Shown here one piece after another: positions 27,532 to 35,812 of a stretch of DNA of 64,000 nt (positions are counted from its first letter, which is position 1; each line of letters begins with the position of its first letter). The notes under the pieces are model-generated. The model did not search any database. It was not told where the DNA came from and was given only the letters and a program-made list of their open reading frames with translations. The DNA lies in assembly GCF_008017445.1 (NCBI RefSeq), contig NZ_VRSW01000001.1, positions 310,001 to 374,000 of the forward strand, read 5' to 3'. The position numbers and the translations under genes were made by a program. The DNA is from Microbacterium mitrae (GTDB taxonomy: Bacteria; Actinomycetota; Actinomycetes; Actinomycetales; Microbacteriaceae).

Positions 27532-28071
27532 TCAGCTCTCGGCGACAGTAGCCGCGTGGTTTGTGGAGTGTGTGAGGTAGATCGCCGCGTTCTTCAGCAG
27601 GCGTTCCTTTTCTTCTTCGGTCAGTTCACGACGCACCTTGGCCGGCACGCCGGCAACGAGTGAACCCGGTGGCACGATGGTTCCCTCCAGCACCACCGCG
27701 CCCCCGGCGACCAGGCTTCCGGCGCCGATGACCGCGCCGGAGAGAATCACCGACCCCATGCCAATGAGGGAGCCGTCTTCGATCGTGCAGCCGTGAACGA
27801 CGGCGTTGTGCCCGACAGAGACGTCGTTGCCGATGACCGCGGGCTTTGCCACGTCGACATGAACCGAGACGTTGTCTTGCAGGTTGCTGCGCTCACCCAC
27901 CGTAATCGAGGCGCTGTCGCCGCGAAGCACCGCGTTGAACCACACGCTCGCATTGGCTGCGAGGCGCACATCGCCCACGATGCGCGCACCCGCGGCGACG
28001 AACGCGTTGTCTGCAATCGAGGGAGCAATGCCCGAGACGGGAAGAACGGAAGCATCAGGTGAGATCGTCAT
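27532..28071 (-). CDS. Gamma-carbonic-anhydrase-like hexapeptide protein
   Basis: Left-handed beta-helix protein of the gamma-CA/YrdA/PaaY group, 179 aa from the ATG at 28071 (MTISPDASV). Hexapeptide repeats run through the centre, and the metal-site histidines appear in the expected spacing: NVSVHVD, then VGHNAVVHGC. The C-terminal helix is typical (LTEEEKERLLKNAAIYL). The family includes zinc/iron carbonic anhydrases and acyltransferases; activity cannot be assigned from sequence alone. Confidence 0.85.
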   Translation of the reverse strand: MTISPDASVLPVSGIAPSIADNAFVAAGARIVGDVRLAANASVWFNAVLRGDSASITVGERSNLQDNVSVHVDVAKPAVIGNDVSVGHNAVVHGCTIEDGSLIGMGSVILSGAVIGAGSLVAGGAVVLEGTIVPPGSLVAGVPAKVRRELTEEEKERLLKNAAIYLTHSTNHAATVAES

Positions 28072-28169
28072 GCCATCGACTCTAGGGGCATCGAAACTCG
28101 CCGCGCGCCTCTTGCTGGCCAGGCTCAGATTGCGCCACCATTCAGTCACCCCTACGAAATGGAGACCCG

Positions 28170-28622
28170 ATGGTTCCGGAGATTAACTACTGGGCGGTGA
28201 TTGTCGCGACGCTCTCGACGATGGTCGTCGGCACGATCTGGTACACGCCGAAAGTATTCGGCAACCGCTGGATGAAACTCGCAAAGGTGACTCCCGGTTC
28301 CGGCTCCAGCGCCGTGGCCCCGATTCTCGTGACCCTGGTCGTCAGCTTCATCTCCGCCTGGGTGTTGGCGGGCGCCACCACAATCGCGTTCCACTTTTAT
28401 GGCGGCAGCTACCTGGTCGCCGCACTCGTGACCGGCATTTTGCTGTGGGCGGGCTTTACCGCCGCTCGCTTCATTACGCACGATGCGTTTGAGGGCCGCC
28501 CCAGCGCCCTGACCGTCATGAACATTTCACACGAACTGGTGACCGTCGTAGTGATGGCGCTCATCATCGGCGTCTGGCCGCCCGCAATCGAGTCGATCGA
28601 GATTGTGGTTAGCCTCGCCTAA
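28170..28622 (+). CDS. DUF1761 membrane protein
   Basis: Small integral membrane protein, 150 aa with four predicted helices (about residues 7-24, 50-75, 78-97 and 122-140). The N-terminal motif INYWAVIVATLSTMVVGTIWY and the following KVFGNRWMKL are characteristic of DUF1761. Function unknown. It stands alone, divergent from the gamma-CA gene. Confidence 0.82.
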   Translation: MVPEINYWAVIVATLSTMVVGTIWYTPKVFGNRWMKLAKVTPGSGSSAVAPILVTLVVSFISAWVLAGATTIAFHFYGGSYLVAALVTGILLWAGFTAARFITHDAFEGRPSALTVMNISHELVTVVVMALIIGVWPPAIESIEIVVSLA

Positions 28623-28727
28623 ATTTGCTATTCCATCAGGCAGTTAGCCCAGCCTCAGCTTGCTTGCGCCACGGAATGGAACGAGTAACTTAGGTGTTGT
28701 ACCGAAGAACCACACGAGGAGGACCTT

Positions 28728-29213
28728 ATGACCACGTCGAAGACCATTGCCACCACCGCTAGCGACCCGACCGTTGCCGCAGGCTCGGCGCAGTTCCTCA
28801 CCCCGCTGGTTCACGGCCTTCAGGCGCTCGTGCTCAACGGCAAGCAGGCTCATTGGCACGTGCGCGGCGCGAACTTCGTCGGCGTTCACGAGCTGCTGGA
28901 TGACATCGTGGCCCACGCCATGGATTGGGCAGACACGGCTGCTGAACGCATCGTCGCTCTCGGCCTTCCCGTTGACGCGCGCGCTAGCGTCGTTGCCGCC
29001 GAGGCTGGAGAGACGGCCGTTCCGGCTGCATTCGCAAACTCCGACGATATGATCCGTGCCGTCGTCGCCGACATCGACAAGATTCTTGCGCAGACGCAGG
29101 AGGCCATTGACGGCCTCGACGAGGTTGACCTCACCAGCCAAGACGTCGCGATCGAAATCCGCCGCGGCCTTGAGAAGGACCGCTGGTTCTTGACCGCTCA
29201 CATCGCGGCATAA
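28728..29213 (+). CDS. dps: Dps-family DNA-binding ferritin-like protein
   Basis: Forms dodecamers that oxidise and store iron and protect DNA during stress; 161 aa. The ferroxidase-site residues are visible in the Dps pattern: KQAHWHVRG with the iron-binding histidines, then HELLDDIVAHAMDWADTAAERIVALG carrying the D/E ligands. GAGGAGG lies upstream of the ATG. It is a single gene followed by a hairpin. Confidence 0.95.
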   Translation: MTTSKTIATTASDPTVAAGSAQFLTPLVHGLQALVLNGKQAHWHVRGANFVGVHELLDDIVAHAMDWADTAAERIVALGLPVDARASVVAAEAGETAVPAAFANSDDMIRAVVADIDKILAQTQEAIDGLDEVDLTSQDVAIEIRRGLEKDRWFLTAHIAA

Positions 29214-29226
29214 GCTCTTCGCGTAT

Positions 29227-29258
29227 GAAGCCGGTCACCCTCTCGGGTGGCCGGCTTC
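29227..29258. terminator. Terminator between dps and amidohydrolase gene
   Basis: 14-bp arms (29227-29240 with 29245-29258, one G-T pair) and a 4-base loop between convergent genes. Confidence 0.8.
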
Positions 29259-29274
29259 GCGCGTTGCGGCTGCG

Positions 29275-30762
29275 CTAGCCCAGGTGGGTGAATCGCCCAC
29301 CGAGCAGCGTTGCGTTGACCGCCATGTGCCGCAGTTGCGTGCCCGTGGCGGCGTATGGATCGTCGCCACAGAAGACGAGGTCGGCGGCGGCACCGATCTC
29401 CATCAGCGGCTCGTGCTGTGAGCCGGCAATCGACGCCGCCAGTGCGGTCGCAACATCGAGCCGTTCATGCCCCAGCCACGCCTCACGCTCATCGTCCGTG
29501 CGCTCAACCGCGTTGGCAATGGCAAGCCACGGATCCAGCGGCGCAACGGGAGAGTCGGAACCAAAGAGCAGGTTCGCGCCCGCATCGTGCAGCGAGCGCA
29601 ACGGATATGCCGCGCCCGGCTGGTGAGCCCACTCCCGATCGGCAAGGTCACGGTCATCGACTGCGTGCGTTGGTTGCACACTGGCGGCAACGCCTGCGCG
29701 AGCGAATCGTGGCAGGTCAACCCGCGAGACCAACTGCGCATGCTCGATCGAGCCCCACGCCCCGGTCGCGGCAAACGCATCGAGCGCGTGGGAGTTCGCC
29801 ACATCACCGATCGCGTGAATGGCGCAGGCAAACCCGGCACCGGTCGCCGTCGTCATGAGATCGACCAGCTCATCCGGATCGATCGCGAGCATGCCGGATG
29901 AGCGGTCAGGGTATGGGTGCGAACACGCCGCCGTTCGGGTGCCGAGTGAGCCATCAGAAATCGCCTTCAGCGCCCCCACCGTGATGAGTCCCCGCTCATC
30001 GACGACATCGCCCGTCGCAACCCCTTCGGCGATGGCGCGAACGAGGTCGTGTGGGTACACCCCAAACTGCACGCGAACAGCATCAAAACCGTCGGCAGCG
30101 CGACGAGCCCACGGTACGAGGTTCCAGCCGAAGTCGTAATCGATCAGCCCGACAATGCCCCGCGCTGCCGCGCGGTCGGCAACCTCCGAAACGGCGGCGT
30201 CAAGCAACTCGACGTCGAGGTCACCGAGTCTGCGGCCAACCTCGAAGGCAATGTCTTCTTGCACTATGCCCGTGGGAGAAGCCGGAATGCCCTCACGCGT
30301 GAAGGCAGCAGTGTTCATCCACACGCTGTGCAGGTCCATATTGATGAGATACGTCGGAACCGCGCCCGCGGCTTCATCGAGCATGGCAAGGCTCGGAGCA
30401 TCGGACCAGAGCGCATCGCGCATGCGAACCCCGACGCGCCTGCCGTCTGCGCCCGGCGCCACCGCGCTCAGCCGGTGGGCGGCTTCGCGTGCGGAGGTCG
30501 CGCCATACACGTCGGTGCGTAGCGCGCTGAGCGCGGTCGGTGTGGAGTGGATGTGGTGATCCCACAGACCGGGCATGACCCACGAGCCCTCGGCATCCCA
30601 CACCGGCCCGTCATGGCGCAACGCCCCGACGGGCGAGAAGTCGGCAATTTTTCCGCCTCGGATCACGATGTCGCAGACATCGTCAAACGGAACATATTGC
30701 CGCGTTGGGCCAGAAATGCGCGCGTTGCGCACGGCAACGGGCAGCGTGCCGAGCGCGATCAT
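29275..30762 (-). CDS. Amidohydrolase, YtcJ-like (metal-dependent hydrolase family 3)
   Basis: Predicted zinc-dependent amidohydrolase, 495 aa. Metal-binding motifs of the superfamily appear in order: GLWDHHIHS (residues 66-74), a central region with GLIDYDFGWN, CAIHAIGD, and the terminal aspartate in FGSDSPVAPLDP. YtcJ-like enzymes hydrolyse formamide or cyclic amide substrates, but the specific substrate is unknown. Its start overlaps the stop of the upstream PaiB-like gene (ATGA). Confidence 0.87.
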   Translation of the reverse strand: MIALGTLPVAVRNARISGPTRQYVPFDDVCDIVIRGGKIADFSPVGALRHDGPVWDAEGSWVMPGLWDHHIHSTPTALSALRTDVYGATSAREAAHRLSAVAPGADGRRVGVRMRDALWSDAPSLAMLDEAAGAVPTYLINMDLHSVWMNTAAFTREGIPASPTGIVQEDIAFEVGRRLGDLDVELLDAAVSEVADRAAARGIVGLIDYDFGWNLVPWARRAADGFDAVRVQFGVYPHDLVRAIAEGVATGDVVDERGLITVGALKAISDGSLGTRTAACSHPYPDRSSGMLAIDPDELVDLMTTATGAGFACAIHAIGDVANSHALDAFAATGAWGSIEHAQLVSRVDLPRFARAGVAASVQPTHAVDDRDLADREWAHQPGAAYPLRSLHDAGANLLFGSDSPVAPLDPWLAIANAVERTDDEREAWLGHERLDVATALAASIAGSQHEPLMEIGAAADLVFCGDDPYAATGTQLRHMAVNATLLGGRFTHLG

Positions 30763-31400
30763 GCCCGCGCTCCCCGCAACGCCTCGTGAGCTCGCTGCAT
30801 TTCTGCCGCGAGTGCAGCGTTGGCGTATGCGCCGTCGCCGTTCAGCTCGGCGATAATCGCGTCGACCACATCATCCGGTTTGTTCTGGCTGAGCTTACGT
30901 TTCGCAACGAGCCTGCTCGGCGTGAGCCGAAACCCCATGGTTCCGCGTTCCAGCCGCGAGATATAAGCCTCATCATTCGGCGCCTGCCACATCAGGCGGG
31001 GATCAGGCTCCGCGCTTTCGAAATGGGTGACGAGCTTGTCGAGCACCACGAGGTTTTCTTCTGGTGTCAAGATTTCTGGAACGCCTGTGAGATGAAGGGC
31101 GACGTAGTTCCAGGTGGGAACCGCGGCGACATCGCCATACCAGCGGGGCGTGATGTAGCCGTGGGGTCCTTGGAAGATGAGGGTGAGCTCGCGCTCACCG
31201 AGGCCGTGCAGCAGATCGTCGGGCTTGCCGACGTGACCAACAACCGTGAGGTCGTCACGCTCGTCATCCAGTAGCACGGCGTAGTGGGATGCCACGATGC
31301 CGTCGTCCGTCGCGCTCACCAGCGTCGCCCACGGATTGCGTGCGATGAGTCGTCGCAACTCCGCGACATCGGTCATCGCAAAGCTCGGGTTTTGACGCAT
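30759..31400 (-). CDS. PaiB-like FMN-binding negative transcriptional regulator family protein
   Basis: 213 aa from the ATG at 31400, preceded by GAGGAG. The fold is the split-barrel FMN-binding type; recognisable segments are LRRLIARNPWATLVSA, ASHYAVLLDD, VPTWNYVALHLTG and the C-terminal RLERGTMGFRLTPSRLVAKRKLSQNK. Bacillus PaiB gives the family its name, but most members are better regarded as FMN proteins of unknown role. It lies eight bases after the Nei-type glycosylase and overlaps the amidohydrolase. Confidence 0.85.
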   Translation of the reverse strand: MRQNPSFAMTDVAELRRLIARNPWATLVSATDDGIVASHYAVLLDDERDDLTVVGHVGKPDDLLHGLGERELTLIFQGPHGYITPRWYGDVAAVPTWNYVALHLTGVPEILTPEENLVVLDKLVTHFESAEPDPRLMWQAPNDEAYISRLERGTMGFRLTPSRLVAKRKLSQNKPDDVVDAIIAELNGDGAYANAALAAEMQRAHEALRGARA

Positions 31401-31408
31401 TATTCTCC

Positions 31409-32407
31409 TCAGGCTTGGCAGCGCGGGCACCAATAGAGCTTGCGTGCCTGCATCTCTTCCAACACGATCTCGGTGCCACACTCGCGACAGGGTAGTCCTG
31501 CGCGGTGGTAGACCCAGTGGCGATCATCGCGGTGGGCCATCGCTCGACGATACGCCTCAGGGTCGAGATCGTCCATCGTCATCATCTGTCCGGTCTCGAC
31601 GCCGGTGCTGAGGAGCTGCACCCAGTCACGCCACATCGCCCGCAGCGTGTCCTCTCGGACGTCTTTACCGGGGGTATGCGGATTCAGCGCCGCGCGAAAC
31701 AACATCTCGGCGCGATAGACATTGCCGATACCGCTCACGATGCTCTGATCCATCAGCAACTGACCGATCGCGACGTTTCGCCGCTTCACGCCCGCGACAA
31801 AGCGCTCTTCACCGACGGTGGTGTCGCCAACGAGCGGATCGGGGCCAAGTTTGGCGATGACCGCGGCCACCTCCTCTGGCGTTTGAACTTCGCACGCGGT
31901 GGGGCCGCGGAGGTCGGCGCAAACGTCATCGGTCAGCAGACGCAACCGCACGGTTCCAACAATCGGCGGCGGCCACTGCAATGACTCGTCGCCCAACCCC
32001 TTCGTCTGCTCGCTCATGCGCACATTGACGCGGGTATTGCGGGGAGCGCCAATCGATGCGAGCGAGTTCTCCCCCGCATCATCAAAAATGCTCGCTTCCA
32101 CGTCGGTGCCACGCTGATTGGTCTGCCCCATGCGCCCGTTTGCTGAAGCAATCGTCGCGTCCATCAAGATCTCGCCCGCGAAGTCCCACGCACCGTACAG
32201 ACCCAGATGAACGCGCAGCCACGTCTGGTCGTCAAACTCGACAAACATCTGTTTGCCGACGGCCTTCGCCTCGCGCACCGTCAGGCCATCGAGAATCGCC
32301 GCCCCCTCGTGAAAGCGACCCTGCGGGCTCGACGCGGTGACCGTCTTGCCGACGAAGTTTCTCTCAATCTGCCGCGCAATGCGGTGAACGGAGTGGCCCT
32401 CAGGCAT
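31409..32407 (-). CDS. Fpg/Nei-family DNA glycosylase (endonuclease VIII-like)
   Basis: Base-excision repair enzyme removing oxidised bases; 332 aa. The N-terminus MPEGHSVHRI carries the catalytic Pro2-Glu3 and the Nei2-type MPEGH start. The helix-two-turn-helix region has DQSIVSGIGNVYRAEMLFRA, and the C-terminal zinc finger has CRECG...CPRC cysteines. It is about 50-60 residues longer than a typical family member because of an insertion at roughly residues 90-145 containing NQRGTDVEASIF and NTRVNVRMSEQTKG. It shares one base with the rpiB stop. Confidence 0.92.
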   Translation of the reverse strand: MPEGHSVHRIARQIERNFVGKTVTASSPQGRFHEGAAILDGLTVREAKAVGKQMFVEFDDQTWLRVHLGLYGAWDFAGEILMDATIASANGRMGQTNQRGTDVEASIFDDAGENSLASIGAPRNTRVNVRMSEQTKGLGDESLQWPPPIVGTVRLRLLTDDVCADLRGPTACEVQTPEEVAAVIAKLGPDPLVGDTTVGEERFVAGVKRRNVAIGQLLMDQSIVSGIGNVYRAEMLFRAALNPHTPGKDVREDTLRAMWRDWVQLLSTGVETGQMMTMDDLDPEAYRRAMAHRDDRHWVYHRAGLPCRECGTEIVLEEMQARKLYWCPRCQA

Positions 32408-32892
32408 TACGCGCGCGGATCGGGAAGGAGCGAGCCGTCGCGCTCGAAGTCTGCGATTTGCCGAATACGGCGAACGTGACGCTCATCGCCCGAGAACGGC
32501 GTCTCGATGAACCGTTCGATAAACGAAACCACCTCTTCGAAGCTGTGCTGACGCGCGCCGATCGAAATCACATTCGCGTCGTTGTGCTCGCGTGCAAGCT
32601 CAGCCGTCGACAGGTTCCACACCAGCGCCGCACGAATGCCTGCCACCTTGTTGGCGGCGATCTGCTCGCCATTGCCGGAACCACCAAAGACGACGCCGAG
32701 AGCCTCGACGCCGGCGTGCTGGTCGGCGATCACGCCCTGCGCTGCACGAATGCAAAACGCCGGGTAGTCGTCAACGGCGTCGTACTCGATAGGCCCGTGG
32801 TCGATGACATCGTGACCGATGCCTCGCAGGTGCTCCTGCAACTGGGTAGAAAAGTCGAGGCCAGCGTGGTCGGTGGCGATGTGAATGCGCAT
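32407..32892 (-). CDS. rpiB: Ribose-5-phosphate isomerase B
   Basis: Interconverts ribose-5-phosphate and ribulose-5-phosphate in the pentose phosphate pathway; 161 aa, the actinobacterial RpiB length. Motifs: IATDHAGLDF near the N-terminus, VFGGSGNGEQIAANKV with the phosphate-binding loop, and REHNDANVISIGAR. Actinobacterial RpiB uses a glutamate in place of the catalytic cysteine; here the loop reads SGNGEQ, consistent with that. It heads the rpiB-nei-paiB-amidohydrolase run. Confidence 0.95.
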   Translation of the reverse strand: MRIHIATDHAGLDFSTQLQEHLRGIGHDVIDHGPIEYDAVDDYPAFCIRAAQGVIADQHAGVEALGVVFGGSGNGEQIAANKVAGIRAALVWNLSTAELAREHNDANVISIGARQHSFEEVVSFIERFIETPFSGDERHVRRIRQIADFERDGSLLPDPRA

Positions 32893-32985
32893 CCAACAAG
32901 TCTATTCACAGCTCACGGCAAGCCAACCCGATCGGCTCGTCTTTCACGCCGAATCGCGCGCCTGGCGTAGGCTATCTTGTTGGCG

Positions 32986-33004
32986 CCGATGCCAGCAGCA
33001 TCGG
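32986..33004 (+). promoter_or_regulatory. Leader hairpin upstream of pepN
   Basis: Seven-base-pair stem CCGATGC/GCATCGG with loop CAGCA in the 5' leader of pepN, about 58 bases before its start codon. A possible -10 (TATCTT) lies just upstream at about 32973. Role unknown. Confidence 0.35.
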
Positions 33005-33061
33005 AGCTGCGAGCCGACATGACTCGTATTCCCCCATCATCCACTACACGGGAGTCATTCA

Positions 33062-35608
33062 GTGCCTGGAGAGAACCTCACACGGACCGAAGCACAGGAG
33101 CGTCGCGCGGTCGTCGATACGCAGTCGTACGACGTCACCCTCGACCTCACGACGGGAGCCGAGGTCTTTCGCTCCACGAGCGTTGTGCGCTTCACCGCCA
33201 CCGAAGGCGCCTCGACCTTTATCGACCTGATCGCCCGCGATGTTCTTGAGATCACTCTGAACGGTGTCGCAATCGACCCCGCTACGGCCTTCGCCGAGTC
33301 GCGCATCGCGCTTCACGGTCTGGCGGCCGAAAACGAACTCCGTGTCGTCGCCGACTGCCTCTACACCAACACGGGTGAGGGCCTTCACCGCTTCGTCGAC
33401 CCCGTCGACAACGAGGTGTACCTCTATTCGCAGTTTGAGGTTCCAGACTCCCGCCGAGTCTTCGCTGTCTTCGAGCAGCCCGACCTCAAGGCGACGTTCG
33501 CGTTCACGATCACCGCCCCCGCCGCGTGGAAGGTCATCTCCAACTCACCGACCCCAGAGCCCGTTGCCGCCGGTGATGGCGTTGCAACGTGGGCGTTTGA
33601 ACCCACGCCGAAGATGTCGTCGTACATCACCGCGCTAATTGCCGGCCCGTACGAGTCCACACACTCCGAGCTCACCAACGCCGATGGCCGGGTCATCCCG
33701 CTCGGCGTCTTTGCCCGCAAGTCGCTGTGGCAGCACATGGACTACGACTACATCTTCGACAAGACGCGTGAGGGCTTCGCGTACTTCGAGGAGAAGTTCG
33801 ACTACCCGTACCCGTTCGCCAAGTACGACCAGCTGTTTGTTCCGGAATTCAACGCCGGCGCCATGGAGAACATCGGCGCGGTCACGTTTACGGAGGCCTA
33901 TGTCTTCCGCTCCAAGGTGACCGACGCCATCAAGGAGCGCCGCGTCGTCACGATTCTGCACGAGCTCGCACACATGTGGTTCGGCGACCTCGTCACGATG
34001 AAGTGGTGGAACGACCTCTGGCTCAACGAGTCGTTCGCCGAGTGGGCATCGACCATCGCGACGGCTGAGGCTACCGAGTGGACCGAAGCGTGGACCACGT
34101 TCAACGCGATGGAAAAGACCTGGGCCTACCGCCAAGACCAACTGCCCTCCACGCACCCCATCGTCGCCGAGATCAACGACCTCGAAGACGTGCAGGTCAA
34201 CTTCGACGGCATCACCTACGCCAAGGGTGGTTCGGTGCTCAAGCAGCTCGCTGCCTGGGTAGGAATTGAAGAGTTCTTCGCCGGTGTGGCCGCGTACTTC
34301 AAGAAGCACGCCTACTCGAACACCGAGGTCACCGACCTGCTCACGGAGCTGGAGGCTACCAGCGGGCGCGAACTCACCACGTGGGCCAAGAAGTGGCTCG
34401 ACACGGCAGGCGTGAACACCCTCACCCCGCTGATCGAGACCAACACCACCGGAACCATCACGCGCTTCGCGATTACGCAGACAGCTCCCGCTGACTACCC
34501 GACGATCCGCCCACACCGCCTCGGTGTCGGCTTCTACGACCTCACGGCGGACGGCCTCGAGCGCGTGCACTACGCCGAGCTTGATGTCGATGGTGACCGT
34601 ACCGAGGTCGAAGAGCTCAAGGGCCTCGCGCAGCCTGACCTGGTACTGCTGAACGATCACGACCTCGCCTACGCGAAGATTCGTCTCGACGAGCGTTCGT
34701 TGAAGACCGCCATTGACCACCTCGGCGAGATTCGCGACCCGCTGGCACGTTCACTCGTGTGGGGAGCGGCCTGGGACATGACGCGCGACGCCGAGTCGGC
34801 CGCGAGCGACTACATCGATCTCGTGCTCAAGAACATCGGAAGCGAAACCGAGTCGACCACGATCCGCACCACGCTGCAGCAGCTGTTGCTCACCGCGAAC
34901 AACTATGTCGCTCCGGCAGACCGCGAGGCCACTCGCGCCCGCGTCGGTGACGGCCTGTTCGCGTTGGCCGAGGCGGCAGAGGCTGGTTCTGACAACCAGC
35001 TGCAGTTTGTGCAGGCCACGGCTTCGGCTGCGGCAACGCCGGAACAGGTTGCTCGCGTGGCGCAGATTCGCTCGGGTGAGATCGCATTCGAGGGCCTGGA
35101 GATCGACACCGACCTGTCGTGGGCGCTGCTGGTCGCACTGGCCTCCGGCGGCGCCGTCGACGCGGCCGCCATTGATGACGCTCTCGCCGCCGACAACACC
35201 GCGAAGGGTGGCGAGTTTGCAGCGCAGGCGAAGGCTGCTCTGCCCGGCCACGAGGCCAAGCAGATCGCTTGGGACTCGCTGGTTGCCAACGCCGACCTGC
35301 CCAACACCATCGTGCGCTCCGCCGCGCTGGGCTTTAACAACCCGTCCACGCGTGAAGACCTCACGGCCTTCATTCCGGCGTACTTCGACAGCCTGGCGCC
35401 GATTTGGGAGTCGCGTACGTACCAGATCGCCAACTACCTGGTGACGGGCCTGTACCCGTCGTCGCTGGCAAACGCAGAGCTTCGTGCCGCGACCCAGGAG
35501 TGGCTGAAGGCCAATGGTTCCGCAGCCCCGGCCCTTCGCCGACTGGTGCAGGAAAACCTCGCTGGCGTTGAGCGTGCTCTCGCCGTGCAAGACCGCGACG
35601 CCGAGTAG
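33062..35608 (+). CDS. pepN: Aminopeptidase N (M1 family)
   Basis: Zinc aminopeptidase that removes N-terminal residues from peptides in the cytoplasm; 848 aa, like actinobacterial PepN. The GTG at 33062 is preceded by GGGAG; no better start is seen. Visible motifs: the exopeptidase motif GAMEN in FNAGAMENIGAVTF, and the zinc site HELAH at residues 300-304 with the third ligand Glu323 in NESFAEW. The C-terminal ERAP1-like helical domain fills the rest. A terminator-like hairpin and a 25/26-bp tandem repeat follow. Confidence 0.97.
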   Translation: MPGENLTRTEAQERRAVVDTQSYDVTLDLTTGAEVFRSTSVVRFTATEGASTFIDLIARDVLEITLNGVAIDPATAFAESRIALHGLAAENELRVVADCLYTNTGEGLHRFVDPVDNEVYLYSQFEVPDSRRVFAVFEQPDLKATFAFTITAPAAWKVISNSPTPEPVAAGDGVATWAFEPTPKMSSYITALIAGPYESTHSELTNADGRVIPLGVFARKSLWQHMDYDYIFDKTREGFAYFEEKFDYPYPFAKYDQLFVPEFNAGAMENIGAVTFTEAYVFRSKVTDAIKERRVVTILHELAHMWFGDLVTMKWWNDLWLNESFAEWASTIATAEATEWTEAWTTFNAMEKTWAYRQDQLPSTHPIVAEINDLEDVQVNFDGITYAKGGSVLKQLAAWVGIEEFFAGVAAYFKKHAYSNTEVTDLLTELEATSGRELTTWAKKWLDTAGVNTLTPLIETNTTGTITRFAITQTAPADYPTIRPHRLGVGFYDLTADGLERVHYAELDVDGDRTEVEELKGLAQPDLVLLNDHDLAYAKIRLDERSLKTAIDHLGEIRDPLARSLVWGAAWDMTRDAESAASDYIDLVLKNIGSETESTTIRTTLQQLLLTANNYVAPADREATRARVGDGLFALAEAAEAGSDNQLQFVQATASAAATPEQVARVAQIRSGEIAFEGLEIDTDLSWALLVALASGGAVDAAAIDDALAADNTAKGGEFAAQAKAALPGHEAKQIAWDSLVANADLPNTIVRSAALGFNNPSTREDLTAFIPAYFDSLAPIWESRTYQIANYLVTGLYPSSLANAELRAATQEWLKANGSAAPALRRLVQENLAGVERALAVQDRDAE

Positions 35609-35620
35609 GCGTGATTCGTG

Positions 35621-35652
35621 CGGAGGGGCTGGCCATGCGGCTGGCCCCTCCG
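35621..35652 (+). terminator. Terminator after pepN
   Basis: Nine-base-pair GC-rich stem (35621-35629 with 35644-35652) followed by GTCGTTTT, 12 bases after the pepN stop. Confidence 0.75.
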
Positions 35653-35656
35653 TCGT

Positions 35657-35790
35657 TTTGTGACGCGGCCTTCCCAGCCAGTTTTGTGACGCGGTCTTGT
35701 CGGCCAGATTCATGACGCGGCCTTCCAGCCAGTTTTGTGACGCGGCCTTCCCGGCCAGTTTCATGACGCGGCCTTCCAGGCCAGCCATAG
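35657..35790. repeat. Tandem repeat, five copies of a 25/26-bp unit
   Basis: The core TGACGCGG occurs at 35661, 35687, 35713, 35738 and 35764, i.e. steps of 26, 26, 25 and 26 bp. Each core is followed by C/T-CTT-type and (C)CAGCCAG-like sequence, and preceded alternately by TTTTG or TTCA. Copies are imperfect. The array fills the gap between the pepN terminator and mscS. Confidence 0.85.
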
Positions 35791-35812
35791 CGGCGCTCGA
35801 TACACTGGGGTC

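Noticed and set aside
35657..35790. CRISPR array
   Set aside because: Units are contiguous with no unique spacers, are imperfect, and no cas genes are in the window.
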